Assembly: GCA_027886185.1 (NCBI GenBank)
Contig: WOAB01000528.1
Location: 3,596,001-3,660,000 of the forward strand
Direction: 5' to 3'
From: Rheum nobile
Lineage: Eukaryota > Streptophyta > Magnoliopsida > Caryophyllales > Polygonaceae
DNA length: 64,000 bases
Part shown: piece after piece, positions 25,316 to 36,614 of the stretch
Position numbering within the stretch: the stretch's first letter is position 1
Layout: each line of letters opens with the position of its first letter
The notes under the pieces: generated by a model
Told to the model about the DNA's origin: nothing
Database searches by the model: none
What the model saw: only the letters and a program-made list of their open reading frames with translations
Made by a program: the position numbers and the translations under genes

Positions 25316-27100
25316 ATGGAAGAGATGTGTACAGACAGTGGGAATCTAATGGCTATAGCACAACAAGTGATTATGCAAAAACAACTACAGGAGCAGCAAC
25401 AACAAGAGCAACAGCATCACCATTCACATCCTCATCAACAACAGCATAATGTTGGAGCTTCTCCATTTTGCTTGAATCCATGGACTGGGGCATCCCACAG
25501 TATGCCGATCAACCCACCACCATTGGGATATGGGATTCCTGGAGGTGGATTTGCTGATCCTTTTCAGATCAGCTGTGCTACTGATGGCGAGCCGGGTTGT
25601 CAGTTTCCCCCCTTGGATAACCCTGTTAGTGGATTTAGGTTTGCTGATTTTGTAGGTGGTGGTGATGATTTTGATTCAGATGAATGGATGGACAGTTTGA
25701 TGGGTGGAGAGTCAACAGAGAGTTCCGCTCTTCCATCAAGTTGTGATACATGGCGAGGCAGTGGCGCTTATAGCTTCTACGGGTTTGATTCTTTGGCCAT
25801 GTGTCCAAGTAGGCTTAATGTTGCTGTTACACCTTCATCTGATCTCAACCGTGTCATATACTCAGAAGCCCAGAAGACACTTGCAGCTCCACCTGAAATT
25901 TTTCCGTCTTCTCCTTTACATGCTGTGGATAGAAAGGAAGAAGAAACACTACCCAAATACAGTGACTTAGAACCTGAATCATCATCATCACCTCTGATCA
26001 AAGGTCTACTTGAGTGTGCTCGGCTTTACGAGTCTGAGCCGGATAGAGCAATAAAATTAGTAGTTCAACTCAGAGAGTCAGCAGTTAAAGACGGAGATCC
26101 AACTCAGAGAATGGCCTTTTACTTTACTGAAGCATTAAGTAGCCGCCTCTCTCTTCCATTGCAGATGCCATTTCTGGCTTCGGACATCAATAGCGAGGAT
26201 GTCACATTGTCTTACAAAGTCTTAAATGATGCATGTCCATATTTAAAGTTTTCCCATTTGACAGCAAACCAAGCAATTCTGGAAGCCACCAATAAGGCAA
26301 TGAAGATCCATATAGTGGACTTTGGCATTGTCCACGGATTACAATGGGCTGCACTGCTCCAAGCTCTTGCCACCCGATCTGCTGGAAAGCCTAAATCTAT
26401 CCGGATCTCAAGTATTCCTGCTCCAGGCCTGGGAAAATCTCCATCGGCTTCTCTATCAGCAGCTGGTAATTGTCTCAGCGAGTTTGCCAAGCTCCTAGAT
26501 CTGAATTTTGAGTTTGAGCCTATAAAGACCTCGATTAAAGAACTCAGCGAGTCTAGTTTCCAGGTGGAGTCCGATGAGGTTTTGGTCGTCAATTTCATGC
26601 TTCAACTGTATAACCTTCTAGATGAAACCCCTGATCAAGTTAAGGCAGCTCTGCAGTTGGCCAAGTCACTGAACCCAGTAATCTTGACACTGGGAGAGTA
26701 TGAAGTCAGTTTAAACGAGGCTGGATTCATGACCCAATTCAAGACAGCTCTGAGGTATTACTTGCCCATCTTTGAATCACTTGAACCCAGGTTGGCCCGA
26801 GATGCACCAGAGAGGCTCCAGGTTGAGAGTCAATTACTCGGTAGGAGAATAATGGGCTGCTTAGGGAAGGAGACATTCATCAGGACAGAGCGAATGGAAT
26901 GTAAAGAGCAGTGGAAGAACATGATGGAAAGTACAGGCTTTCAGCTGGTACCATTTAGTCATTACGCTCGAAGCCAGGCCAAGATTCTTTTGTGGAACTA
27001 CAACTATAGTTCGAACTATAATCTGGTGGAGTCATTGCCAGGATTTCTCTCCCTTGCCTGGAAAGATACCTGTCTCCTCACTGTTTCTTCATGGCGTTGA
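25316..27100 (+). CDS. SCL7: GRAS-family transcription regulator, SCARECROW-like 4/7 type
   Basis: A single exon encodes 594 residues. The start MEEMCTDSGNLMAIAQQV matches the conserved N-terminus of the SCL4/SCL7 group, which fixes the start codon; an upstream in-frame TTG is not used. An AG acceptor (GACAG, ending 25310) six bases before the ATG suggests a 5' UTR intron. Residues 20-55 are rich in Q and H. The GRAS domain fills about residues 223-594: leucine-rich repeat I (SPLIKGLLECARLYE), VHIID region (IHIVDFGIVHGLQWAALLQA, near residue 331), leucine repeat II, PFYRE region (VVNFMLQLYNLLDE onward) and SAW (ending TCLLTVSSWR). GRAS proteins act in the nucleus; poplar SCL7 has been linked to salt and drought tolerance. 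No frameshift is seen. SCL4 versus SCL7 cannot be settled here. Confidence 0.92.
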   Translation: MEEMCTDSGNLMAIAQQVIMQKQLQEQQQQEQQHHHSHPHQQQHNVGASPFCLNPWTGASHSMPINPPPLGYGIPGGGFADPFQISCATDGEPGCQFPPLDNPVSGFRFADFVGGGDDFDSDEWMDSLMGGESTESSALPSSCDTWRGSGAYSFYGFDSLAMCPSRLNVAVTPSSDLNRVIYSEAQKTLAAPPEIFPSSPLHAVDRKEEETLPKYSDLEPESSSSPLIKGLLECARLYESEPDRAIKLVVQLRESAVKDGDPTQRMAFYFTEALSSRLSLPLQMPFLASDINSEDVTLSYKVLNDACPYLKFSHLTANQAILEATNKAMKIHIVDFGIVHGLQWAALLQALATRSAGKPKSIRISSIPAPGLGKSPSASLSAAGNCLSEFAKLLDLNFEFEPIKTSIKELSESSFQVESDEVLVVNFMLQLYNLLDETPDQVKAALQLAKSLNPVILTLGEYEVSLNEAGFMTQFKTALRYYLPIFESLEPRLARDAPERLQVESQLLGRRIMGCLGKETFIRTERMECKEQWKNMMESTGFQLVPFSHYARSQAKILLWNYNYSSNYNLVESLPGFLSLAWKDTCLLTVSSWR

Positions 27101-28336
27101 TGCGCCTCTTGTAATCACGGTTTTTGCTTAATCGAAAGACTGGCTAGCAAGTGAAGCAGTGCCTTACTTGAGCTGCTACTTAGTCGTCTCCATCAGGTAA
27201 TTTTATGTTACTGTGAACGCTGCATTATCTTTCTTGGTGTAGAGGGATCTTTGCTTTGCTTGCCGTTTTCATTCCAATATCCTGCTTTCCTGTATCATGT
27301 AAAATATCCTTGTTGTTTCCCTAAATGTCAATATCAATCTTGTTTTAGTTTCAGGCAAACAAGTTAGGTGTTTTTCTTAGATTCCCTGACTTTCCTTTTA
27401 AGGTATCTGTGATGCGGTTTTGTCTGGTACTCACATTATACCTTTAGGCTTTTCTTGAACACGATTATAAATTTATAACTCAAAAAGAGTCTAGTCATGG
27501 AGGCATATATTGAAGGTAGTGTTAATGTGGAGGATAGAACTTGTTCGGTTGCTCTAAAAAGATATGGTACATGTGAAAATTTTCCTTTTAAGGTAACCGA
27601 TCTTTGTTCCCGCTACAGGCTATGTTTGTCAAGTTATTAAAAAACAAACTAGTTGAAAAATGTAGCTGGTGTTGAAACAAAAAGCAAATAGTTTGGCGAT
27701 AATCAGAGTCTGACGATCCGATGAATCAAAATCCTTGATATTGATATGTGACATGTACCAACATGTTTATTGATATGTGACAATCTTACAAAGTTGAATA
27801 TCAAGGGAAATGATTCCATAAATAAACAAGCAGGAGAGAATTTGGTATCAAAAGTGTATTTGTGGAGCCAATGTGTATAGATATAGAAAATATAACATTT
27901 TGATTTAGTATTTATGAAAGATCATTTTACTGGGTAATATCTCCTATATATCAATAGATAATTTTGTTAATGTAGTTGACCTTATGGTTCGATAGTAGTC
28001 AGACTGGATCATGTTATAACAAAACGAAGTGGTGCTCAAGTGAACATATTGTCTGCTTCAATATTGGGTCTAAATTGTCTAATACTGACTTTGTTCGCGA
28101 TATGCGTGGTTGTCTTTAGTATTTTGGAAAATCGAACACGAAATTTCTTGTTAATTTTGTTAATGAAGATATTCACAAAGGTTTCTCTTGTACAAAATAA
28201 AAAAAAAGAAATGAAAATAATTATGACAAAATCAGTATTTTGCAGGGGAAAAGATTCTCACTTTTTATTTTTATTTTTATTTTTCAAAAGGAAGAGAAAC
28301 TGATAGTTTTTCTCCTTTGTGGATGCCTTTCTCTCT
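27101..28336. other. GRAS 3' flank and intergenic DNA
   Basis: It contains the likely 3' UTR of the GRAS gene (a GT donor-like site near 27197 could mark a 3' UTR intron) and then AT-rich sequence. No other gene or RNA is recognised. Confidence 0.5.
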
Positions 28337-28441
28337 GTTTGAATTCCGTTCTAAACTGTATTAAAATATATTATCTTATATTAAATTGATGATTTTAATA
28401 CAATTTAATATAAAATAATATATTCTATTTGGAATTCAAAC
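28337..28441. mobile_element. Small hairpin MITE, 105 bp
   Basis: The ends GTTTGAATTCC and GGAATTCAAAC are exact inverted repeats, and most of the interior is self-complementary (TATATTATCTTATATTAAATT against AATTTAATATAAAATAATATA). The flanks do not give a clear target duplication. Confidence 0.65.
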
Positions 28442-29199
28442 GGACCCTAATTGTTTTACACCACTACGCGATGAGTTATGTTATTTGGTTTAATTATTTT
28501 AACTTGTTAATGCATGCTAATTCTCTTCAAAATGGTCGCATAAACTACAAATATAGGAATATCGGATGACTTCATCCTACTTTTACTAGTCGATGTGTTC
28601 CTTTGAAAAATTATGAATAAAAGAAAATGTCTCTTAAAATTCCAAAAAAAAAGATCGACAAAGGTTCTAAGTTTTTAGAATATTTATAGGCAGTGGCTAT
28701 ATGTACGCGATTTCGTATCTAAACGGACGTAAAATTGTGCGCGTAGCTTAGCAGCATGGATTCGTGTGCATAAGCTATGCGTACAGGGGTAAAATATGCA
28801 TTTTTGAAAAGTTTGGACAAAACCTGTGCGCGTACGTTACGCGCATAGAGTGATCTGTGACAAAAAATACAAGGTTATTGGTGCGCGTAGCTTATGCGCA
28901 TAAAAAAAAACAATTGCACTTTTTTTTCCCATAATCATGTAGAGAATTTCAATACGAGTCCGTACATATAAAATTCGTCCAAAACGGACATCATTTGCCC
29001 CTCCAAAAATCCAAAAAACGAAGTCTTTCTACCCATTTTTTCTACAATTTGGTGCTCGGCATATAGCGCATTGTATTGATTTTTTTGGTATTTTTTGCAT
29101 TTTTCTACTATAATTTTGTATAAAATTTTAATACGAATCCGTACATATAAAATTCATCTAAAACGGATATCGTATTCCCCTTCAAAAAGCAAAAAATCG

Positions 29200-30040
29200 A
29201 GAATAAAAACTTTATATACTATAGTATTTCATTAAATCTAGTATACTTAGACTTACATACTATACTATTTCATTAAATTTCATATAGTTACACTTGTGTA
29301 CTATAGTATTTCATTAAATCTAGTATACTTAGACTTATATACTATAGTATTTCATTAAATTTTGTATAGTTACACTTTTATACTATAGTATTTCATTATA
29401 TTTCATATAGTTACACTTATATACTATAGTATTTCATTAAATTTCATATAGTTACACTTATGTACTATAGTATTTCATTAAATATAGTATACTTAGACTT
29501 ATATACTATAGTATTTTATTATATTTCATATAGTTACACTTATGTATCATTGTATTTCATTAAATTTCATATAGTTACACTTATGTACTATAGTATTTCA
29601 TTACATCTAGTATACTTAGACTTATATACTATAGTATTTCATATAGTTACACTTATGTACTATAGTATTTCATTAAATCTAGTATACTTAGACTTATATA
29701 TTATAGTATTTCATTATATTTCATATAGTTACACTTATATACTATAGTATTTCATTATATTTCATATATTTACACTTATGTACTATTAAATTTCATATAG
29801 TTACACTTATGTACTATAGTATTTCATTAAATCTAGTATACTTAGACTTATATACTATAGTATTTCATTATATTTCATATAGTTACACTTATATACTATA
29901 GTATTTCATTATATTTCTTATAGTTACACTTATGTACTATTATATTTCATATAGTTATACTTATGTACTATAGTATTTCATTAAATATAGTATACTTAGA
30001 CTTATATACTATAGTATATTAGTATATTAGTCTAAGTAAA
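29200..30040. repeat. AT minisatellite, units of about 39-41 bp
   Basis: About 20 alternating units contain ACTATAGTATTTCATTA, followed either by ATCTAGTATACTTAGACTTA or TTTCATATAGTTACACTTA. It is the core of foldback element E2. No coding content. Confidence 0.9.
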
Positions 30041-30279
30041 CTAGATTTAATGAAATACTATAGTAAATAATTAAATTATTCTAAACATTATGTTAAGTCT
30101 AATTTAAATGAAGCTTATGAAAATATAACCTAGAATATTTAAATAAATTTAACAAATATTGTTAAAGATTTAAATATGGTTGAAGCGATAAGGAAAATTA
30201 CATAAAATTATTTTAGCCTAAGTTAAAGTTGCTATAATTTAACTTTGGGGTTAAAATAAATATTATAATTTTTATAGAT

Positions 30280-30960
30280 TAATTTTGGCTAAAATTGTAA
30301 TTTATTAATTTTGGCAGAGGGCATAATTGCCACAAATTGGAAAGTCGGGGCCGCGAGTGTAATTACCCGGAAATGGCCATCTTCAACCTCCGTCCAGTAG
30401 CCCTGAAGCTCCATTTTCGAGCCTTCAATGGCAGATTTCGGGTACAATCTGAGCTCTAAAAATTCGTCCAAGTCATGGGCATTTAAGAGTAGATAATCCC
30501 GCATCTAATGGGGTGATTTTTTCGGATTAAAAGCCCCCGAATATTCTATAATTTATCCATCTCCATCCGAATGGGCATTTAGGGCGGAATCTTTTGCATT
30601 CAAAATTGGATTGAATTACATTCAATTGGGAGGAGGAATCCTAGGGATCTTATTGGTGGCGTTCACACCTTCAAAAAACCCTATAAATAGGACCCCGACC
30701 TCACTTCCATCTCATCCAATTTCAGAGTTGAAGTTTCGAACCACAAAAACCATTACCGGTCTGTTCTTGTGAGAAATTAGGGAGAGTTAGAGTTCCGTTG
30801 GAGACGATTCCGGCACCACTAGAAGCGCACTCGAGTCCTCTTCAAAAACTCGGAAGGAGTCGCCGTCGTGCAACCACCGGAGACACCCCAAATCTCCCCT
30901 TTTTCTGGCGACGTGCAGGTTCGAATCGGTTTAGCCGTGCGCGTAAGCTATGCGCACGAG
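30280..30960. other. Promoter-like, moderate-GC insert in E2
   Basis: This segment differs in base use from its AT-rich surroundings. It has a TATA-like box (CCCTATAAATAGGACC near 30680), a downstream leader-like stretch, and a short ATG frame from 30798. A 71-codon frame on the minus strand (30504-30289) is also open. None has a recognised domain. It may be captured gene sequence within the mobile element. Confidence 0.35.
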
Positions 30961-31169
30961 CTTTTACCCTCACTTTTCGAAAATGTCCATTATACCCCTG
31001 TGCGCGTAGCTTATGCGCATCAGATCATGCTGCTAAGCTACGCGCACGAAATCGCATCCATTTAGATAAAAAAAACGTGTGTATTTAGCCTTTTTCGAAT
31101 TTATATTATAGTAGAAATCCATCTTTAAAAATGTCAGACGATCCTCTTCTAATTCTAATTTAATTCTAA

Positions 31170-31960
31170 CTAGTGTAGTACCCGTGCAACATTTGTTTAT
31201 TTTTTCTTATATTTAAAAAAATAGTATATCAAAATTATATATTTAATCGATATAGAACTGTTATAAGAGTATATGAATGATAATATAAAAAAGAACTAAT
31301 TGAATACAAAATATTAAAGAGATTGACAAAACATTATCGAAAAAGAGGCGAAACTATCCATAACTTTATATATAGTAAAAATTGGCTAATTAATTTTGAA
31401 GCAGGGATAGCCACATCCCTAACATAAATACTACTAAAACGATAAAGCATAATCAAAATGTCCATCTAATACACGAAAATGAAACCCTAAACATAAAATT
31501 TTGTAAGATGTTTAAAATTGCTACAAATTAGGAAAAACTTCATTGTATAATACATTGGTTGTAGTATTAGATCTTTTTTTGTTATTTGTCGCATGTTAAA
31601 ATCTACAAACTTTTCTTGGTGGTAACTCTTGATGATGCAACATAAAACTGACCATGAGTGAAAACAGGGCGTGAAAGATACAAACCGACATTTGCAAGTG
31701 ATTGGTCCCGACTCTTGTTTATCGGCATAGCAAAACAGACACTTAAGGAAAATTGACCCCATTGAAACTTGAACGGGTATGAAGTGTCTGATGGTGACAT
31801 GAGCATGTGAAGAATCAAAACTTGTCCGATATTGTTGCCTGAATTATTCTTCCTTGTTTGACATGACTGTCGAGCTGTATGGTTATCAATCTTGTTTGAC
31901 ATGACTGTCGAGCTGTATGGTTATCAATCCTAAATCAATAAATTATCTTTTCATGATGTT
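31170..31960 (-). mobile_element. Helitron 3' part with Pif1-like helicase remnant
   Basis: On the minus strand the end reads TTGCACGGGTACTACACTAG followed by T, the usual plant Helitron 3' terminus (CTAG before T). Upstream of it a frame (31902-31603, continuing in a second frame to 31487) reads YPFKFQWGQFSLSVCFAMPI and then KSRDQSLANVGLYLSRPVF and THGQFYVASSRVT. This is the C-terminal helicase motif region of Helitron RepHel proteins (family form: NKSQGQSL...GLYLPRPVFTHGQLYVALSRV). The Rep nuclease and most helicase motifs are absent, and frames are broken. A 38-bp direct duplication (CTTGTTTGACATGACTGTCG...) lies at about 31852-31928. Confidence 0.75.
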
Positions 31961-32183
31961 TCACTTTAAGGGTTTGTTTTGTAGGTATGTTTATAAAGAA
32001 GTTTTTGTTTATAAATAGTTTTTTTTTAAGTGATATTTGAAATTTGAATACTGAATGTTATAGGGAAATTTGAAGGGAGAGAAAAAAATGGGTTTTGTTT
32101 ATAAAGTGTTTATAAATATTTGGCCAAACATGCCCTAAGGTCTTTAACGTAAACTTGAATTATAATGGTGGGTGTCTTGATCA

Positions 32184-32898
32184 TCTATATATCTATATCT
32201 ATATACTATTACTAAAGCCGTAATTATCTCTCATACGTGTCATTCATCTAAGTATGTCACGTCATCAAATAATTATGTACATTTACATATTCACCCTTAT
32301 TCTATTTATAATTTATTTTATATTTTATTTATACAAATTTTTTAAATTACCACCCCAAAATATTTTCCATTATACATGATAATACTGCACGTACTAAAAA
32401 CATTATTATCATACTTAATTAGTGTCCATAATATAATATGTACGTTAATGGTCCGTAAACTCCATTATAAAGATAGATGGTCCGTAAATAGTTAACGTTA
32501 TACAGTTCATCCACCAACATACATATAATTATGCACTTACCAAAAACATTATTATCATACTTAATTAGTGTTCAAGATTTAATAAGGGTGAATAGATTGT
32601 CCGTAAATTTCATTATAAATAATATAATATGTAGTTTTATTTTATTACAGTTTTATTTTTAATAATTATAAAATTCATAATTTATATTTTCTTCTATTAA
32701 TATGAATTCACAAATTTACCTTTAATTTTTTGTTACAGTACACCTTATAAATTATTCCAATCAAGAAATTATCTTTCCGATACATCATGTTAATTTTCCT
32801 ATATAATTCTCTTTTATATTTTACATACTATAAACAAATTTAAATTCATTCTTAAAATATATGGTCATATACGTACAAGACACGGAGACACATGCTAG
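32184..32898 (+). mobile_element. Probable non-autonomous Helitron
   Basis: The left end TCTATATATCTATATC follows an A, and the right end CATGCTAG is followed by T, as expected for A-to-T insertion. The left end with TATACTATTACTAAAGCC resembles plant Helitron 5' ends. The interior (715 bp) is AT-rich and non-coding. A 3' subterminal hairpin is not obvious, so the call is tentative. Confidence 0.45.
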
Positions 32899-33160
32899 TT
32901 TTATATGTATTTATGACATCTTCCTTAATTGTATAAGATCAATGGTATATCAATAATATAGAAGATTTAAGTATAATTTGACTTTTTTTCCTTTTCTAAT
33001 CCCTATCCTTTTCGAAATTATGTCATAGATTTATATTATAATATAATAGAAAAAAACGTAATTATAAAAATATGATCACAAGTACTAGGATAAAAGCAAT
33101 AACTGTATTATATAAAAAAACTATATTATGTACGTTGGCAAGTTTTCATTCACACCAGAA

Positions 33161-33350
33161 ACAGATTTCCCACGTCTTTTGAGAAATTAATGCCGTGACC
33201 GATTTCATCGCGAAGAAGTTCCAGCACAATTCCTTACAAGATTTTAGAAATAATATAGAATTTGTAATTCTCATCCGTAAGGATGCTATAGATTGAGAAA
33301 CCGACTCTTCTGTGGTTTCCAGTCTAATTTTTACCTAATCAAAAAAAAAA
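33161..33350 (+). mobile_element. 5'-truncated LINE stub (190 bp) with poly-A and target duplication
   Basis: An 11-bp target duplication TCACACCAGAA flanks it (33150-33160 and 33351-33361). The stub ends in A10. Its sequence encodes the end of a LINE RNase H (TDFIAKKFQHNSLQ, then EFVILIRKDAID and stop) plus a short 3' UTR, closely matching the 3' end of the LINE at 61.5-64 kb. This is a typical dead-on-arrival insertion. Confidence 0.85.
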
Positions 33351-33380
33351 TCACACCAGAAGCACACCCTTGTGGAAAAT

Positions 33381-36300
33381 AGGGAAATTTCTATTTGTAA
33401 CACCCCCAAATCGTAACCCATTTGGAAATGTATTACCGCCAGTGACCTCGGTGTTCCTTACCGAAGCCACCCAAGGCTTTACCGAAAATACACAAATCAT
33501 GAAATACAAATGATATAAAATCATTGTAATATTTAATTAAATCATGAATCCCGGGATTACATCCCAATCCCGAATAGGACAAATATACAGAGTTAAATCA
33601 AACACAGCGGAAGTCTTTCTTAAAATATTACAAAAAGGGTTGTGATCTCTATGATCACCTGCCCAAGGATCTCAACCTGATTAAAATCATTAAAACATCA
33701 AAACAACCGTCATCTTCATAGTCAATCTAGTCTCCTCATATTTGCGTTCTATCTGATGTGCCGAATCGAACGGATGACACCAGTCCACATGCGGAGAACA
33801 ATGTTCGTGGGTTAGTCTAATGAAAGATTATACAAGGGTACAAAGCAGAAGGTTCGAGTAGTCGTATTAGGTTAGACTCATCGTTTCTCGAATAATAACT
33901 GATAACGATAGTCAACCACCATACTTCTACTGGAATATATCAAAAGACATGATCAAGAGAAGACTCCAACGAAATTGAGTCTTATAGGAAAATATCCAAG
34001 AGAAGACTCCAAAAGATTGAGTCTTTCGAAAACATGACAATTGTCTGGAACATTATAGTTTCATATGTATATACATAACGTTAAAAACTGACTGAGATGC
34101 TTCGGTTCACGACCAACCTCACCGTATAATGCGAATCACCGCATGATACGACTCCAGATTGGAAAGAGAACGTACTACATTCAAGTCTAAACGAGTTTTC
34201 CTAGCCGCACTATTACTTAGCTACGCTACTCGTCGAGGTATATTAATCATGTGCGAACCTACGACACTTATCTTATTTAATTCCAAAACACACAATTACG
34301 TTATAAACTTTTAGGATCAGCTCGTCCCGAGACGAGAGATCTTTTGGGAACACTCCCAAGATTTGTGACACTGTTTAAGTGCACCACCTCTTCACCCGAG
34401 TAAAGAGGTAGGTCATGACCATCCAATTGGTATTAGGTGGGGACGAGCCACCTCTCTACCTGATTATAAAGAAACGACTGGACTCCAGGGCCTCAGTGAC
34501 GTTCCTACGAATACTCGTTCTAACTAAACAGTTCAGAACAGTCAAATAATCGTATTAAAGCCATTACAGCTAACATCATAGATATATTTCAATCTAGGTA
34601 TATATATATATATAATAGCGTTGTTCTAGCAAATATACAACCTATTATAATATCCATTTTAATTTCCAAAGATAGTTTCATAAAACTATTCCCAGACATG
34701 AACAATGATCAATCCAAATTAATTAACAATTAAGCAATTGATAATTAATGGAAATATGGAATGATAAGCAAGAGCGAACCGCCACTTGCCTTAGATCCGA
34801 CGAAAGCATCGCACGTTTAAAATTAAAGGGTTTCCGAGCCTGGAACGGGAGCAGATCCTGGATAATAAATCCATATGGAACGACCCATAACAAGACCCTA
34901 AATTAGATTCAATATATATATATATATATGAATCTAAAGGAATACGAAACGAATCAAGGAACCAAGCTTCGATCCATGCTCAAAACACCCAAAACACACA
35001 TTCGGCACAAGCTGCCGCGGGTGCGGTGCACGAACAGAGGCAAGAATTCGAGAGCGACAACGAGGGAAACTCACCCAAATCGATCCCTTTAGGCTTCGAT
35101 TCTTCTTGGTTCGAGTCTACCACCCTCTTAAGCTACCAACAAGCTCTAAGAACCTCCTGAAAACGGATCGAAACAAGGTCGAGATGACCACGCAAATCGG
35201 GTTCAAAGTTCAGCAAAAGTCACGAAATCCAGAGGTGAAAACAGTGAGCTTCAAGGGTTTTCTTACCAACTTTTGATCGACTTTCACTTTGAATCGATCT
35301 TGGCTGATCTTCTCACCCTTTTAAGCTACACCTCACCTTCAAGATGCAACTTCTATCTGCTCGAACGAATGACAGAATCGTCCACAAACGAGGCTCAAAG
35401 TTCAGCTCAGAAGTTGATTTCTGGGTTTTTGACAGCAAAAAGGTGGTGAGGAGCTATCTTCTGGCTTCTCCCACGACTTCTCCTCTCCTTTTATAGGCAA
35501 ACCACGAAGACCACCCTGAAGACACGTACCCCATGAGGTGTACCAGCTAGGCAAATAACCCCGGTGAGTCACCTAAGCTAGTTTGCCAGCCGTGCCAAAA
35601 TGCTTGCCAGATGCTGAATTTCTGGGCTTTTGACAGAAGAAGATGGTGAGGAGCCGACTTCTGGCTTCTCCCACGACTTCGTCTCTTCATTTATTGGCAA
35701 ACCATGAAGACTAATCTGAAGACAAGTATACCAAGAGGTGTCCAAGCTAGGCCAAGTAGCCCCGATGAGTCATCCAAGCTAGTTTCCAGCTGCCTCAAGT
35801 TGGTTTGCAAGTTGCTGAAATGTTTGCTGATTTTTGGCTAAGGCATGGGCCGAATTCCCACTTTGCCCTTATTTACCTTAAGTGGTAAATTTTACTTAAC
35901 CCCGGGTTAAATATATTTATACACGAACGATCATTTAACCCAAAAATACGTTAACTGTATTTTATATTGCTCAGAAAAATATTACAGAAGCCAAACATTA
36001 CACAGAATGTTCGTATCTCTTCAAAATTAATCTGACTAGCAATATGGCTTAAGAAAAATTCGAAATTTATTCGTACAAATATACGGGATATTACACTATT
36101 GATGTCCCTGAGTTTATGATTATTTTTGTTGGTGTCTCATGATTAAGTTTTTTTCGGTTGGTACTCCTAAGGTTTTGGTTTGTTCGTTTTGTAACCAAAA
36201 TTTTCCATATCAGTATTTCGAATTGATCAAATCCAAGCTCATCATTATGTTTATTGCCCTCAACTTAGTAGGATTCGACTCCTAAAATAATCATATCCAT

Positions 36301-36599
36301 ACTCAAACCATTTCGATTTGAATTATTAAGGTTAGAAACAGATTGTTGTTTCAGAATTCAAATTGACATGATTCAGACATGAATTTGGGTATTTTTGGAG
36401 TCAAATCTTACTAATTTGAGGGTGAAGAACACAATAGTGAATTTAAATTTAATCAATTTAAACCGAAACGATACAAATATAAAAAAATTGGTTACAAAGC
36501 AAACAAATCAAAACCGTAAAAATATCAACCTAAAAAAATAATAATCATGAAACATCAATAAAAATTACCCTAAACTCAGGTACCAATAGGAATTTCCCT
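33381..36599. mobile_element. MITE family M1, copy 2, split by a solo LTR
   Basis: The left end AGGGAAATTTCTATT is interrupted by the solo LTR, and the rest resumes at 36096 and ends AATAGGAATTTCCCT. Without the LTR it is about 515 bp and colinear with copy 1 (21562-22081). Flanks GGAAAAT and TGAAAAT agree in six of seven bases. It lies directly upstream of the XPD promoter. Confidence 0.7.
33396..36095 (+). mobile_element. Solo LTR, copy 3 of the TGTAACACCC family
   Basis: The copy is 2,700 bp, with termini TGTAACACCCCC and GGATATTACA and a perfect target duplication CTATT (33391-33395 and 36096-36100). It is colinear with copies 1 and 2. Its extra length comes partly from a tandem duplication of about 190 bp around the TATA box (35418-35605 and 35617-35795). 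Only one GGGTGCGGT motif is seen (near 35017). It is nested in MITE M1 copy 2. Confidence 0.92.
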
Positions 36600-36614
36600 T
36601 GAAAATATACAACA

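Larger units (their letters stand above)
28690..31095. mobile_element. Foldback element E2 with AT-minisatellite core
   Basis: Outer arms are inverted repeats sharing GTGCGCGTAGCTTAGCAGCA (near 28737 and inverted near 31024) and palindromes of the form TGCGCGTA...TTACGCGCA. The left arm then carries the inner block also found in E1, containing AATTTCAATACGAGTCCG, twice (near 28945 and, degenerate, near 29125). The core is an AT minisatellite (29200-30040). The right arm lacks the inner block and instead holds about 800 bp of moderate-GC sequence with a TATA-like box. A clean target duplication is not visible. Confidence 0.65.
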
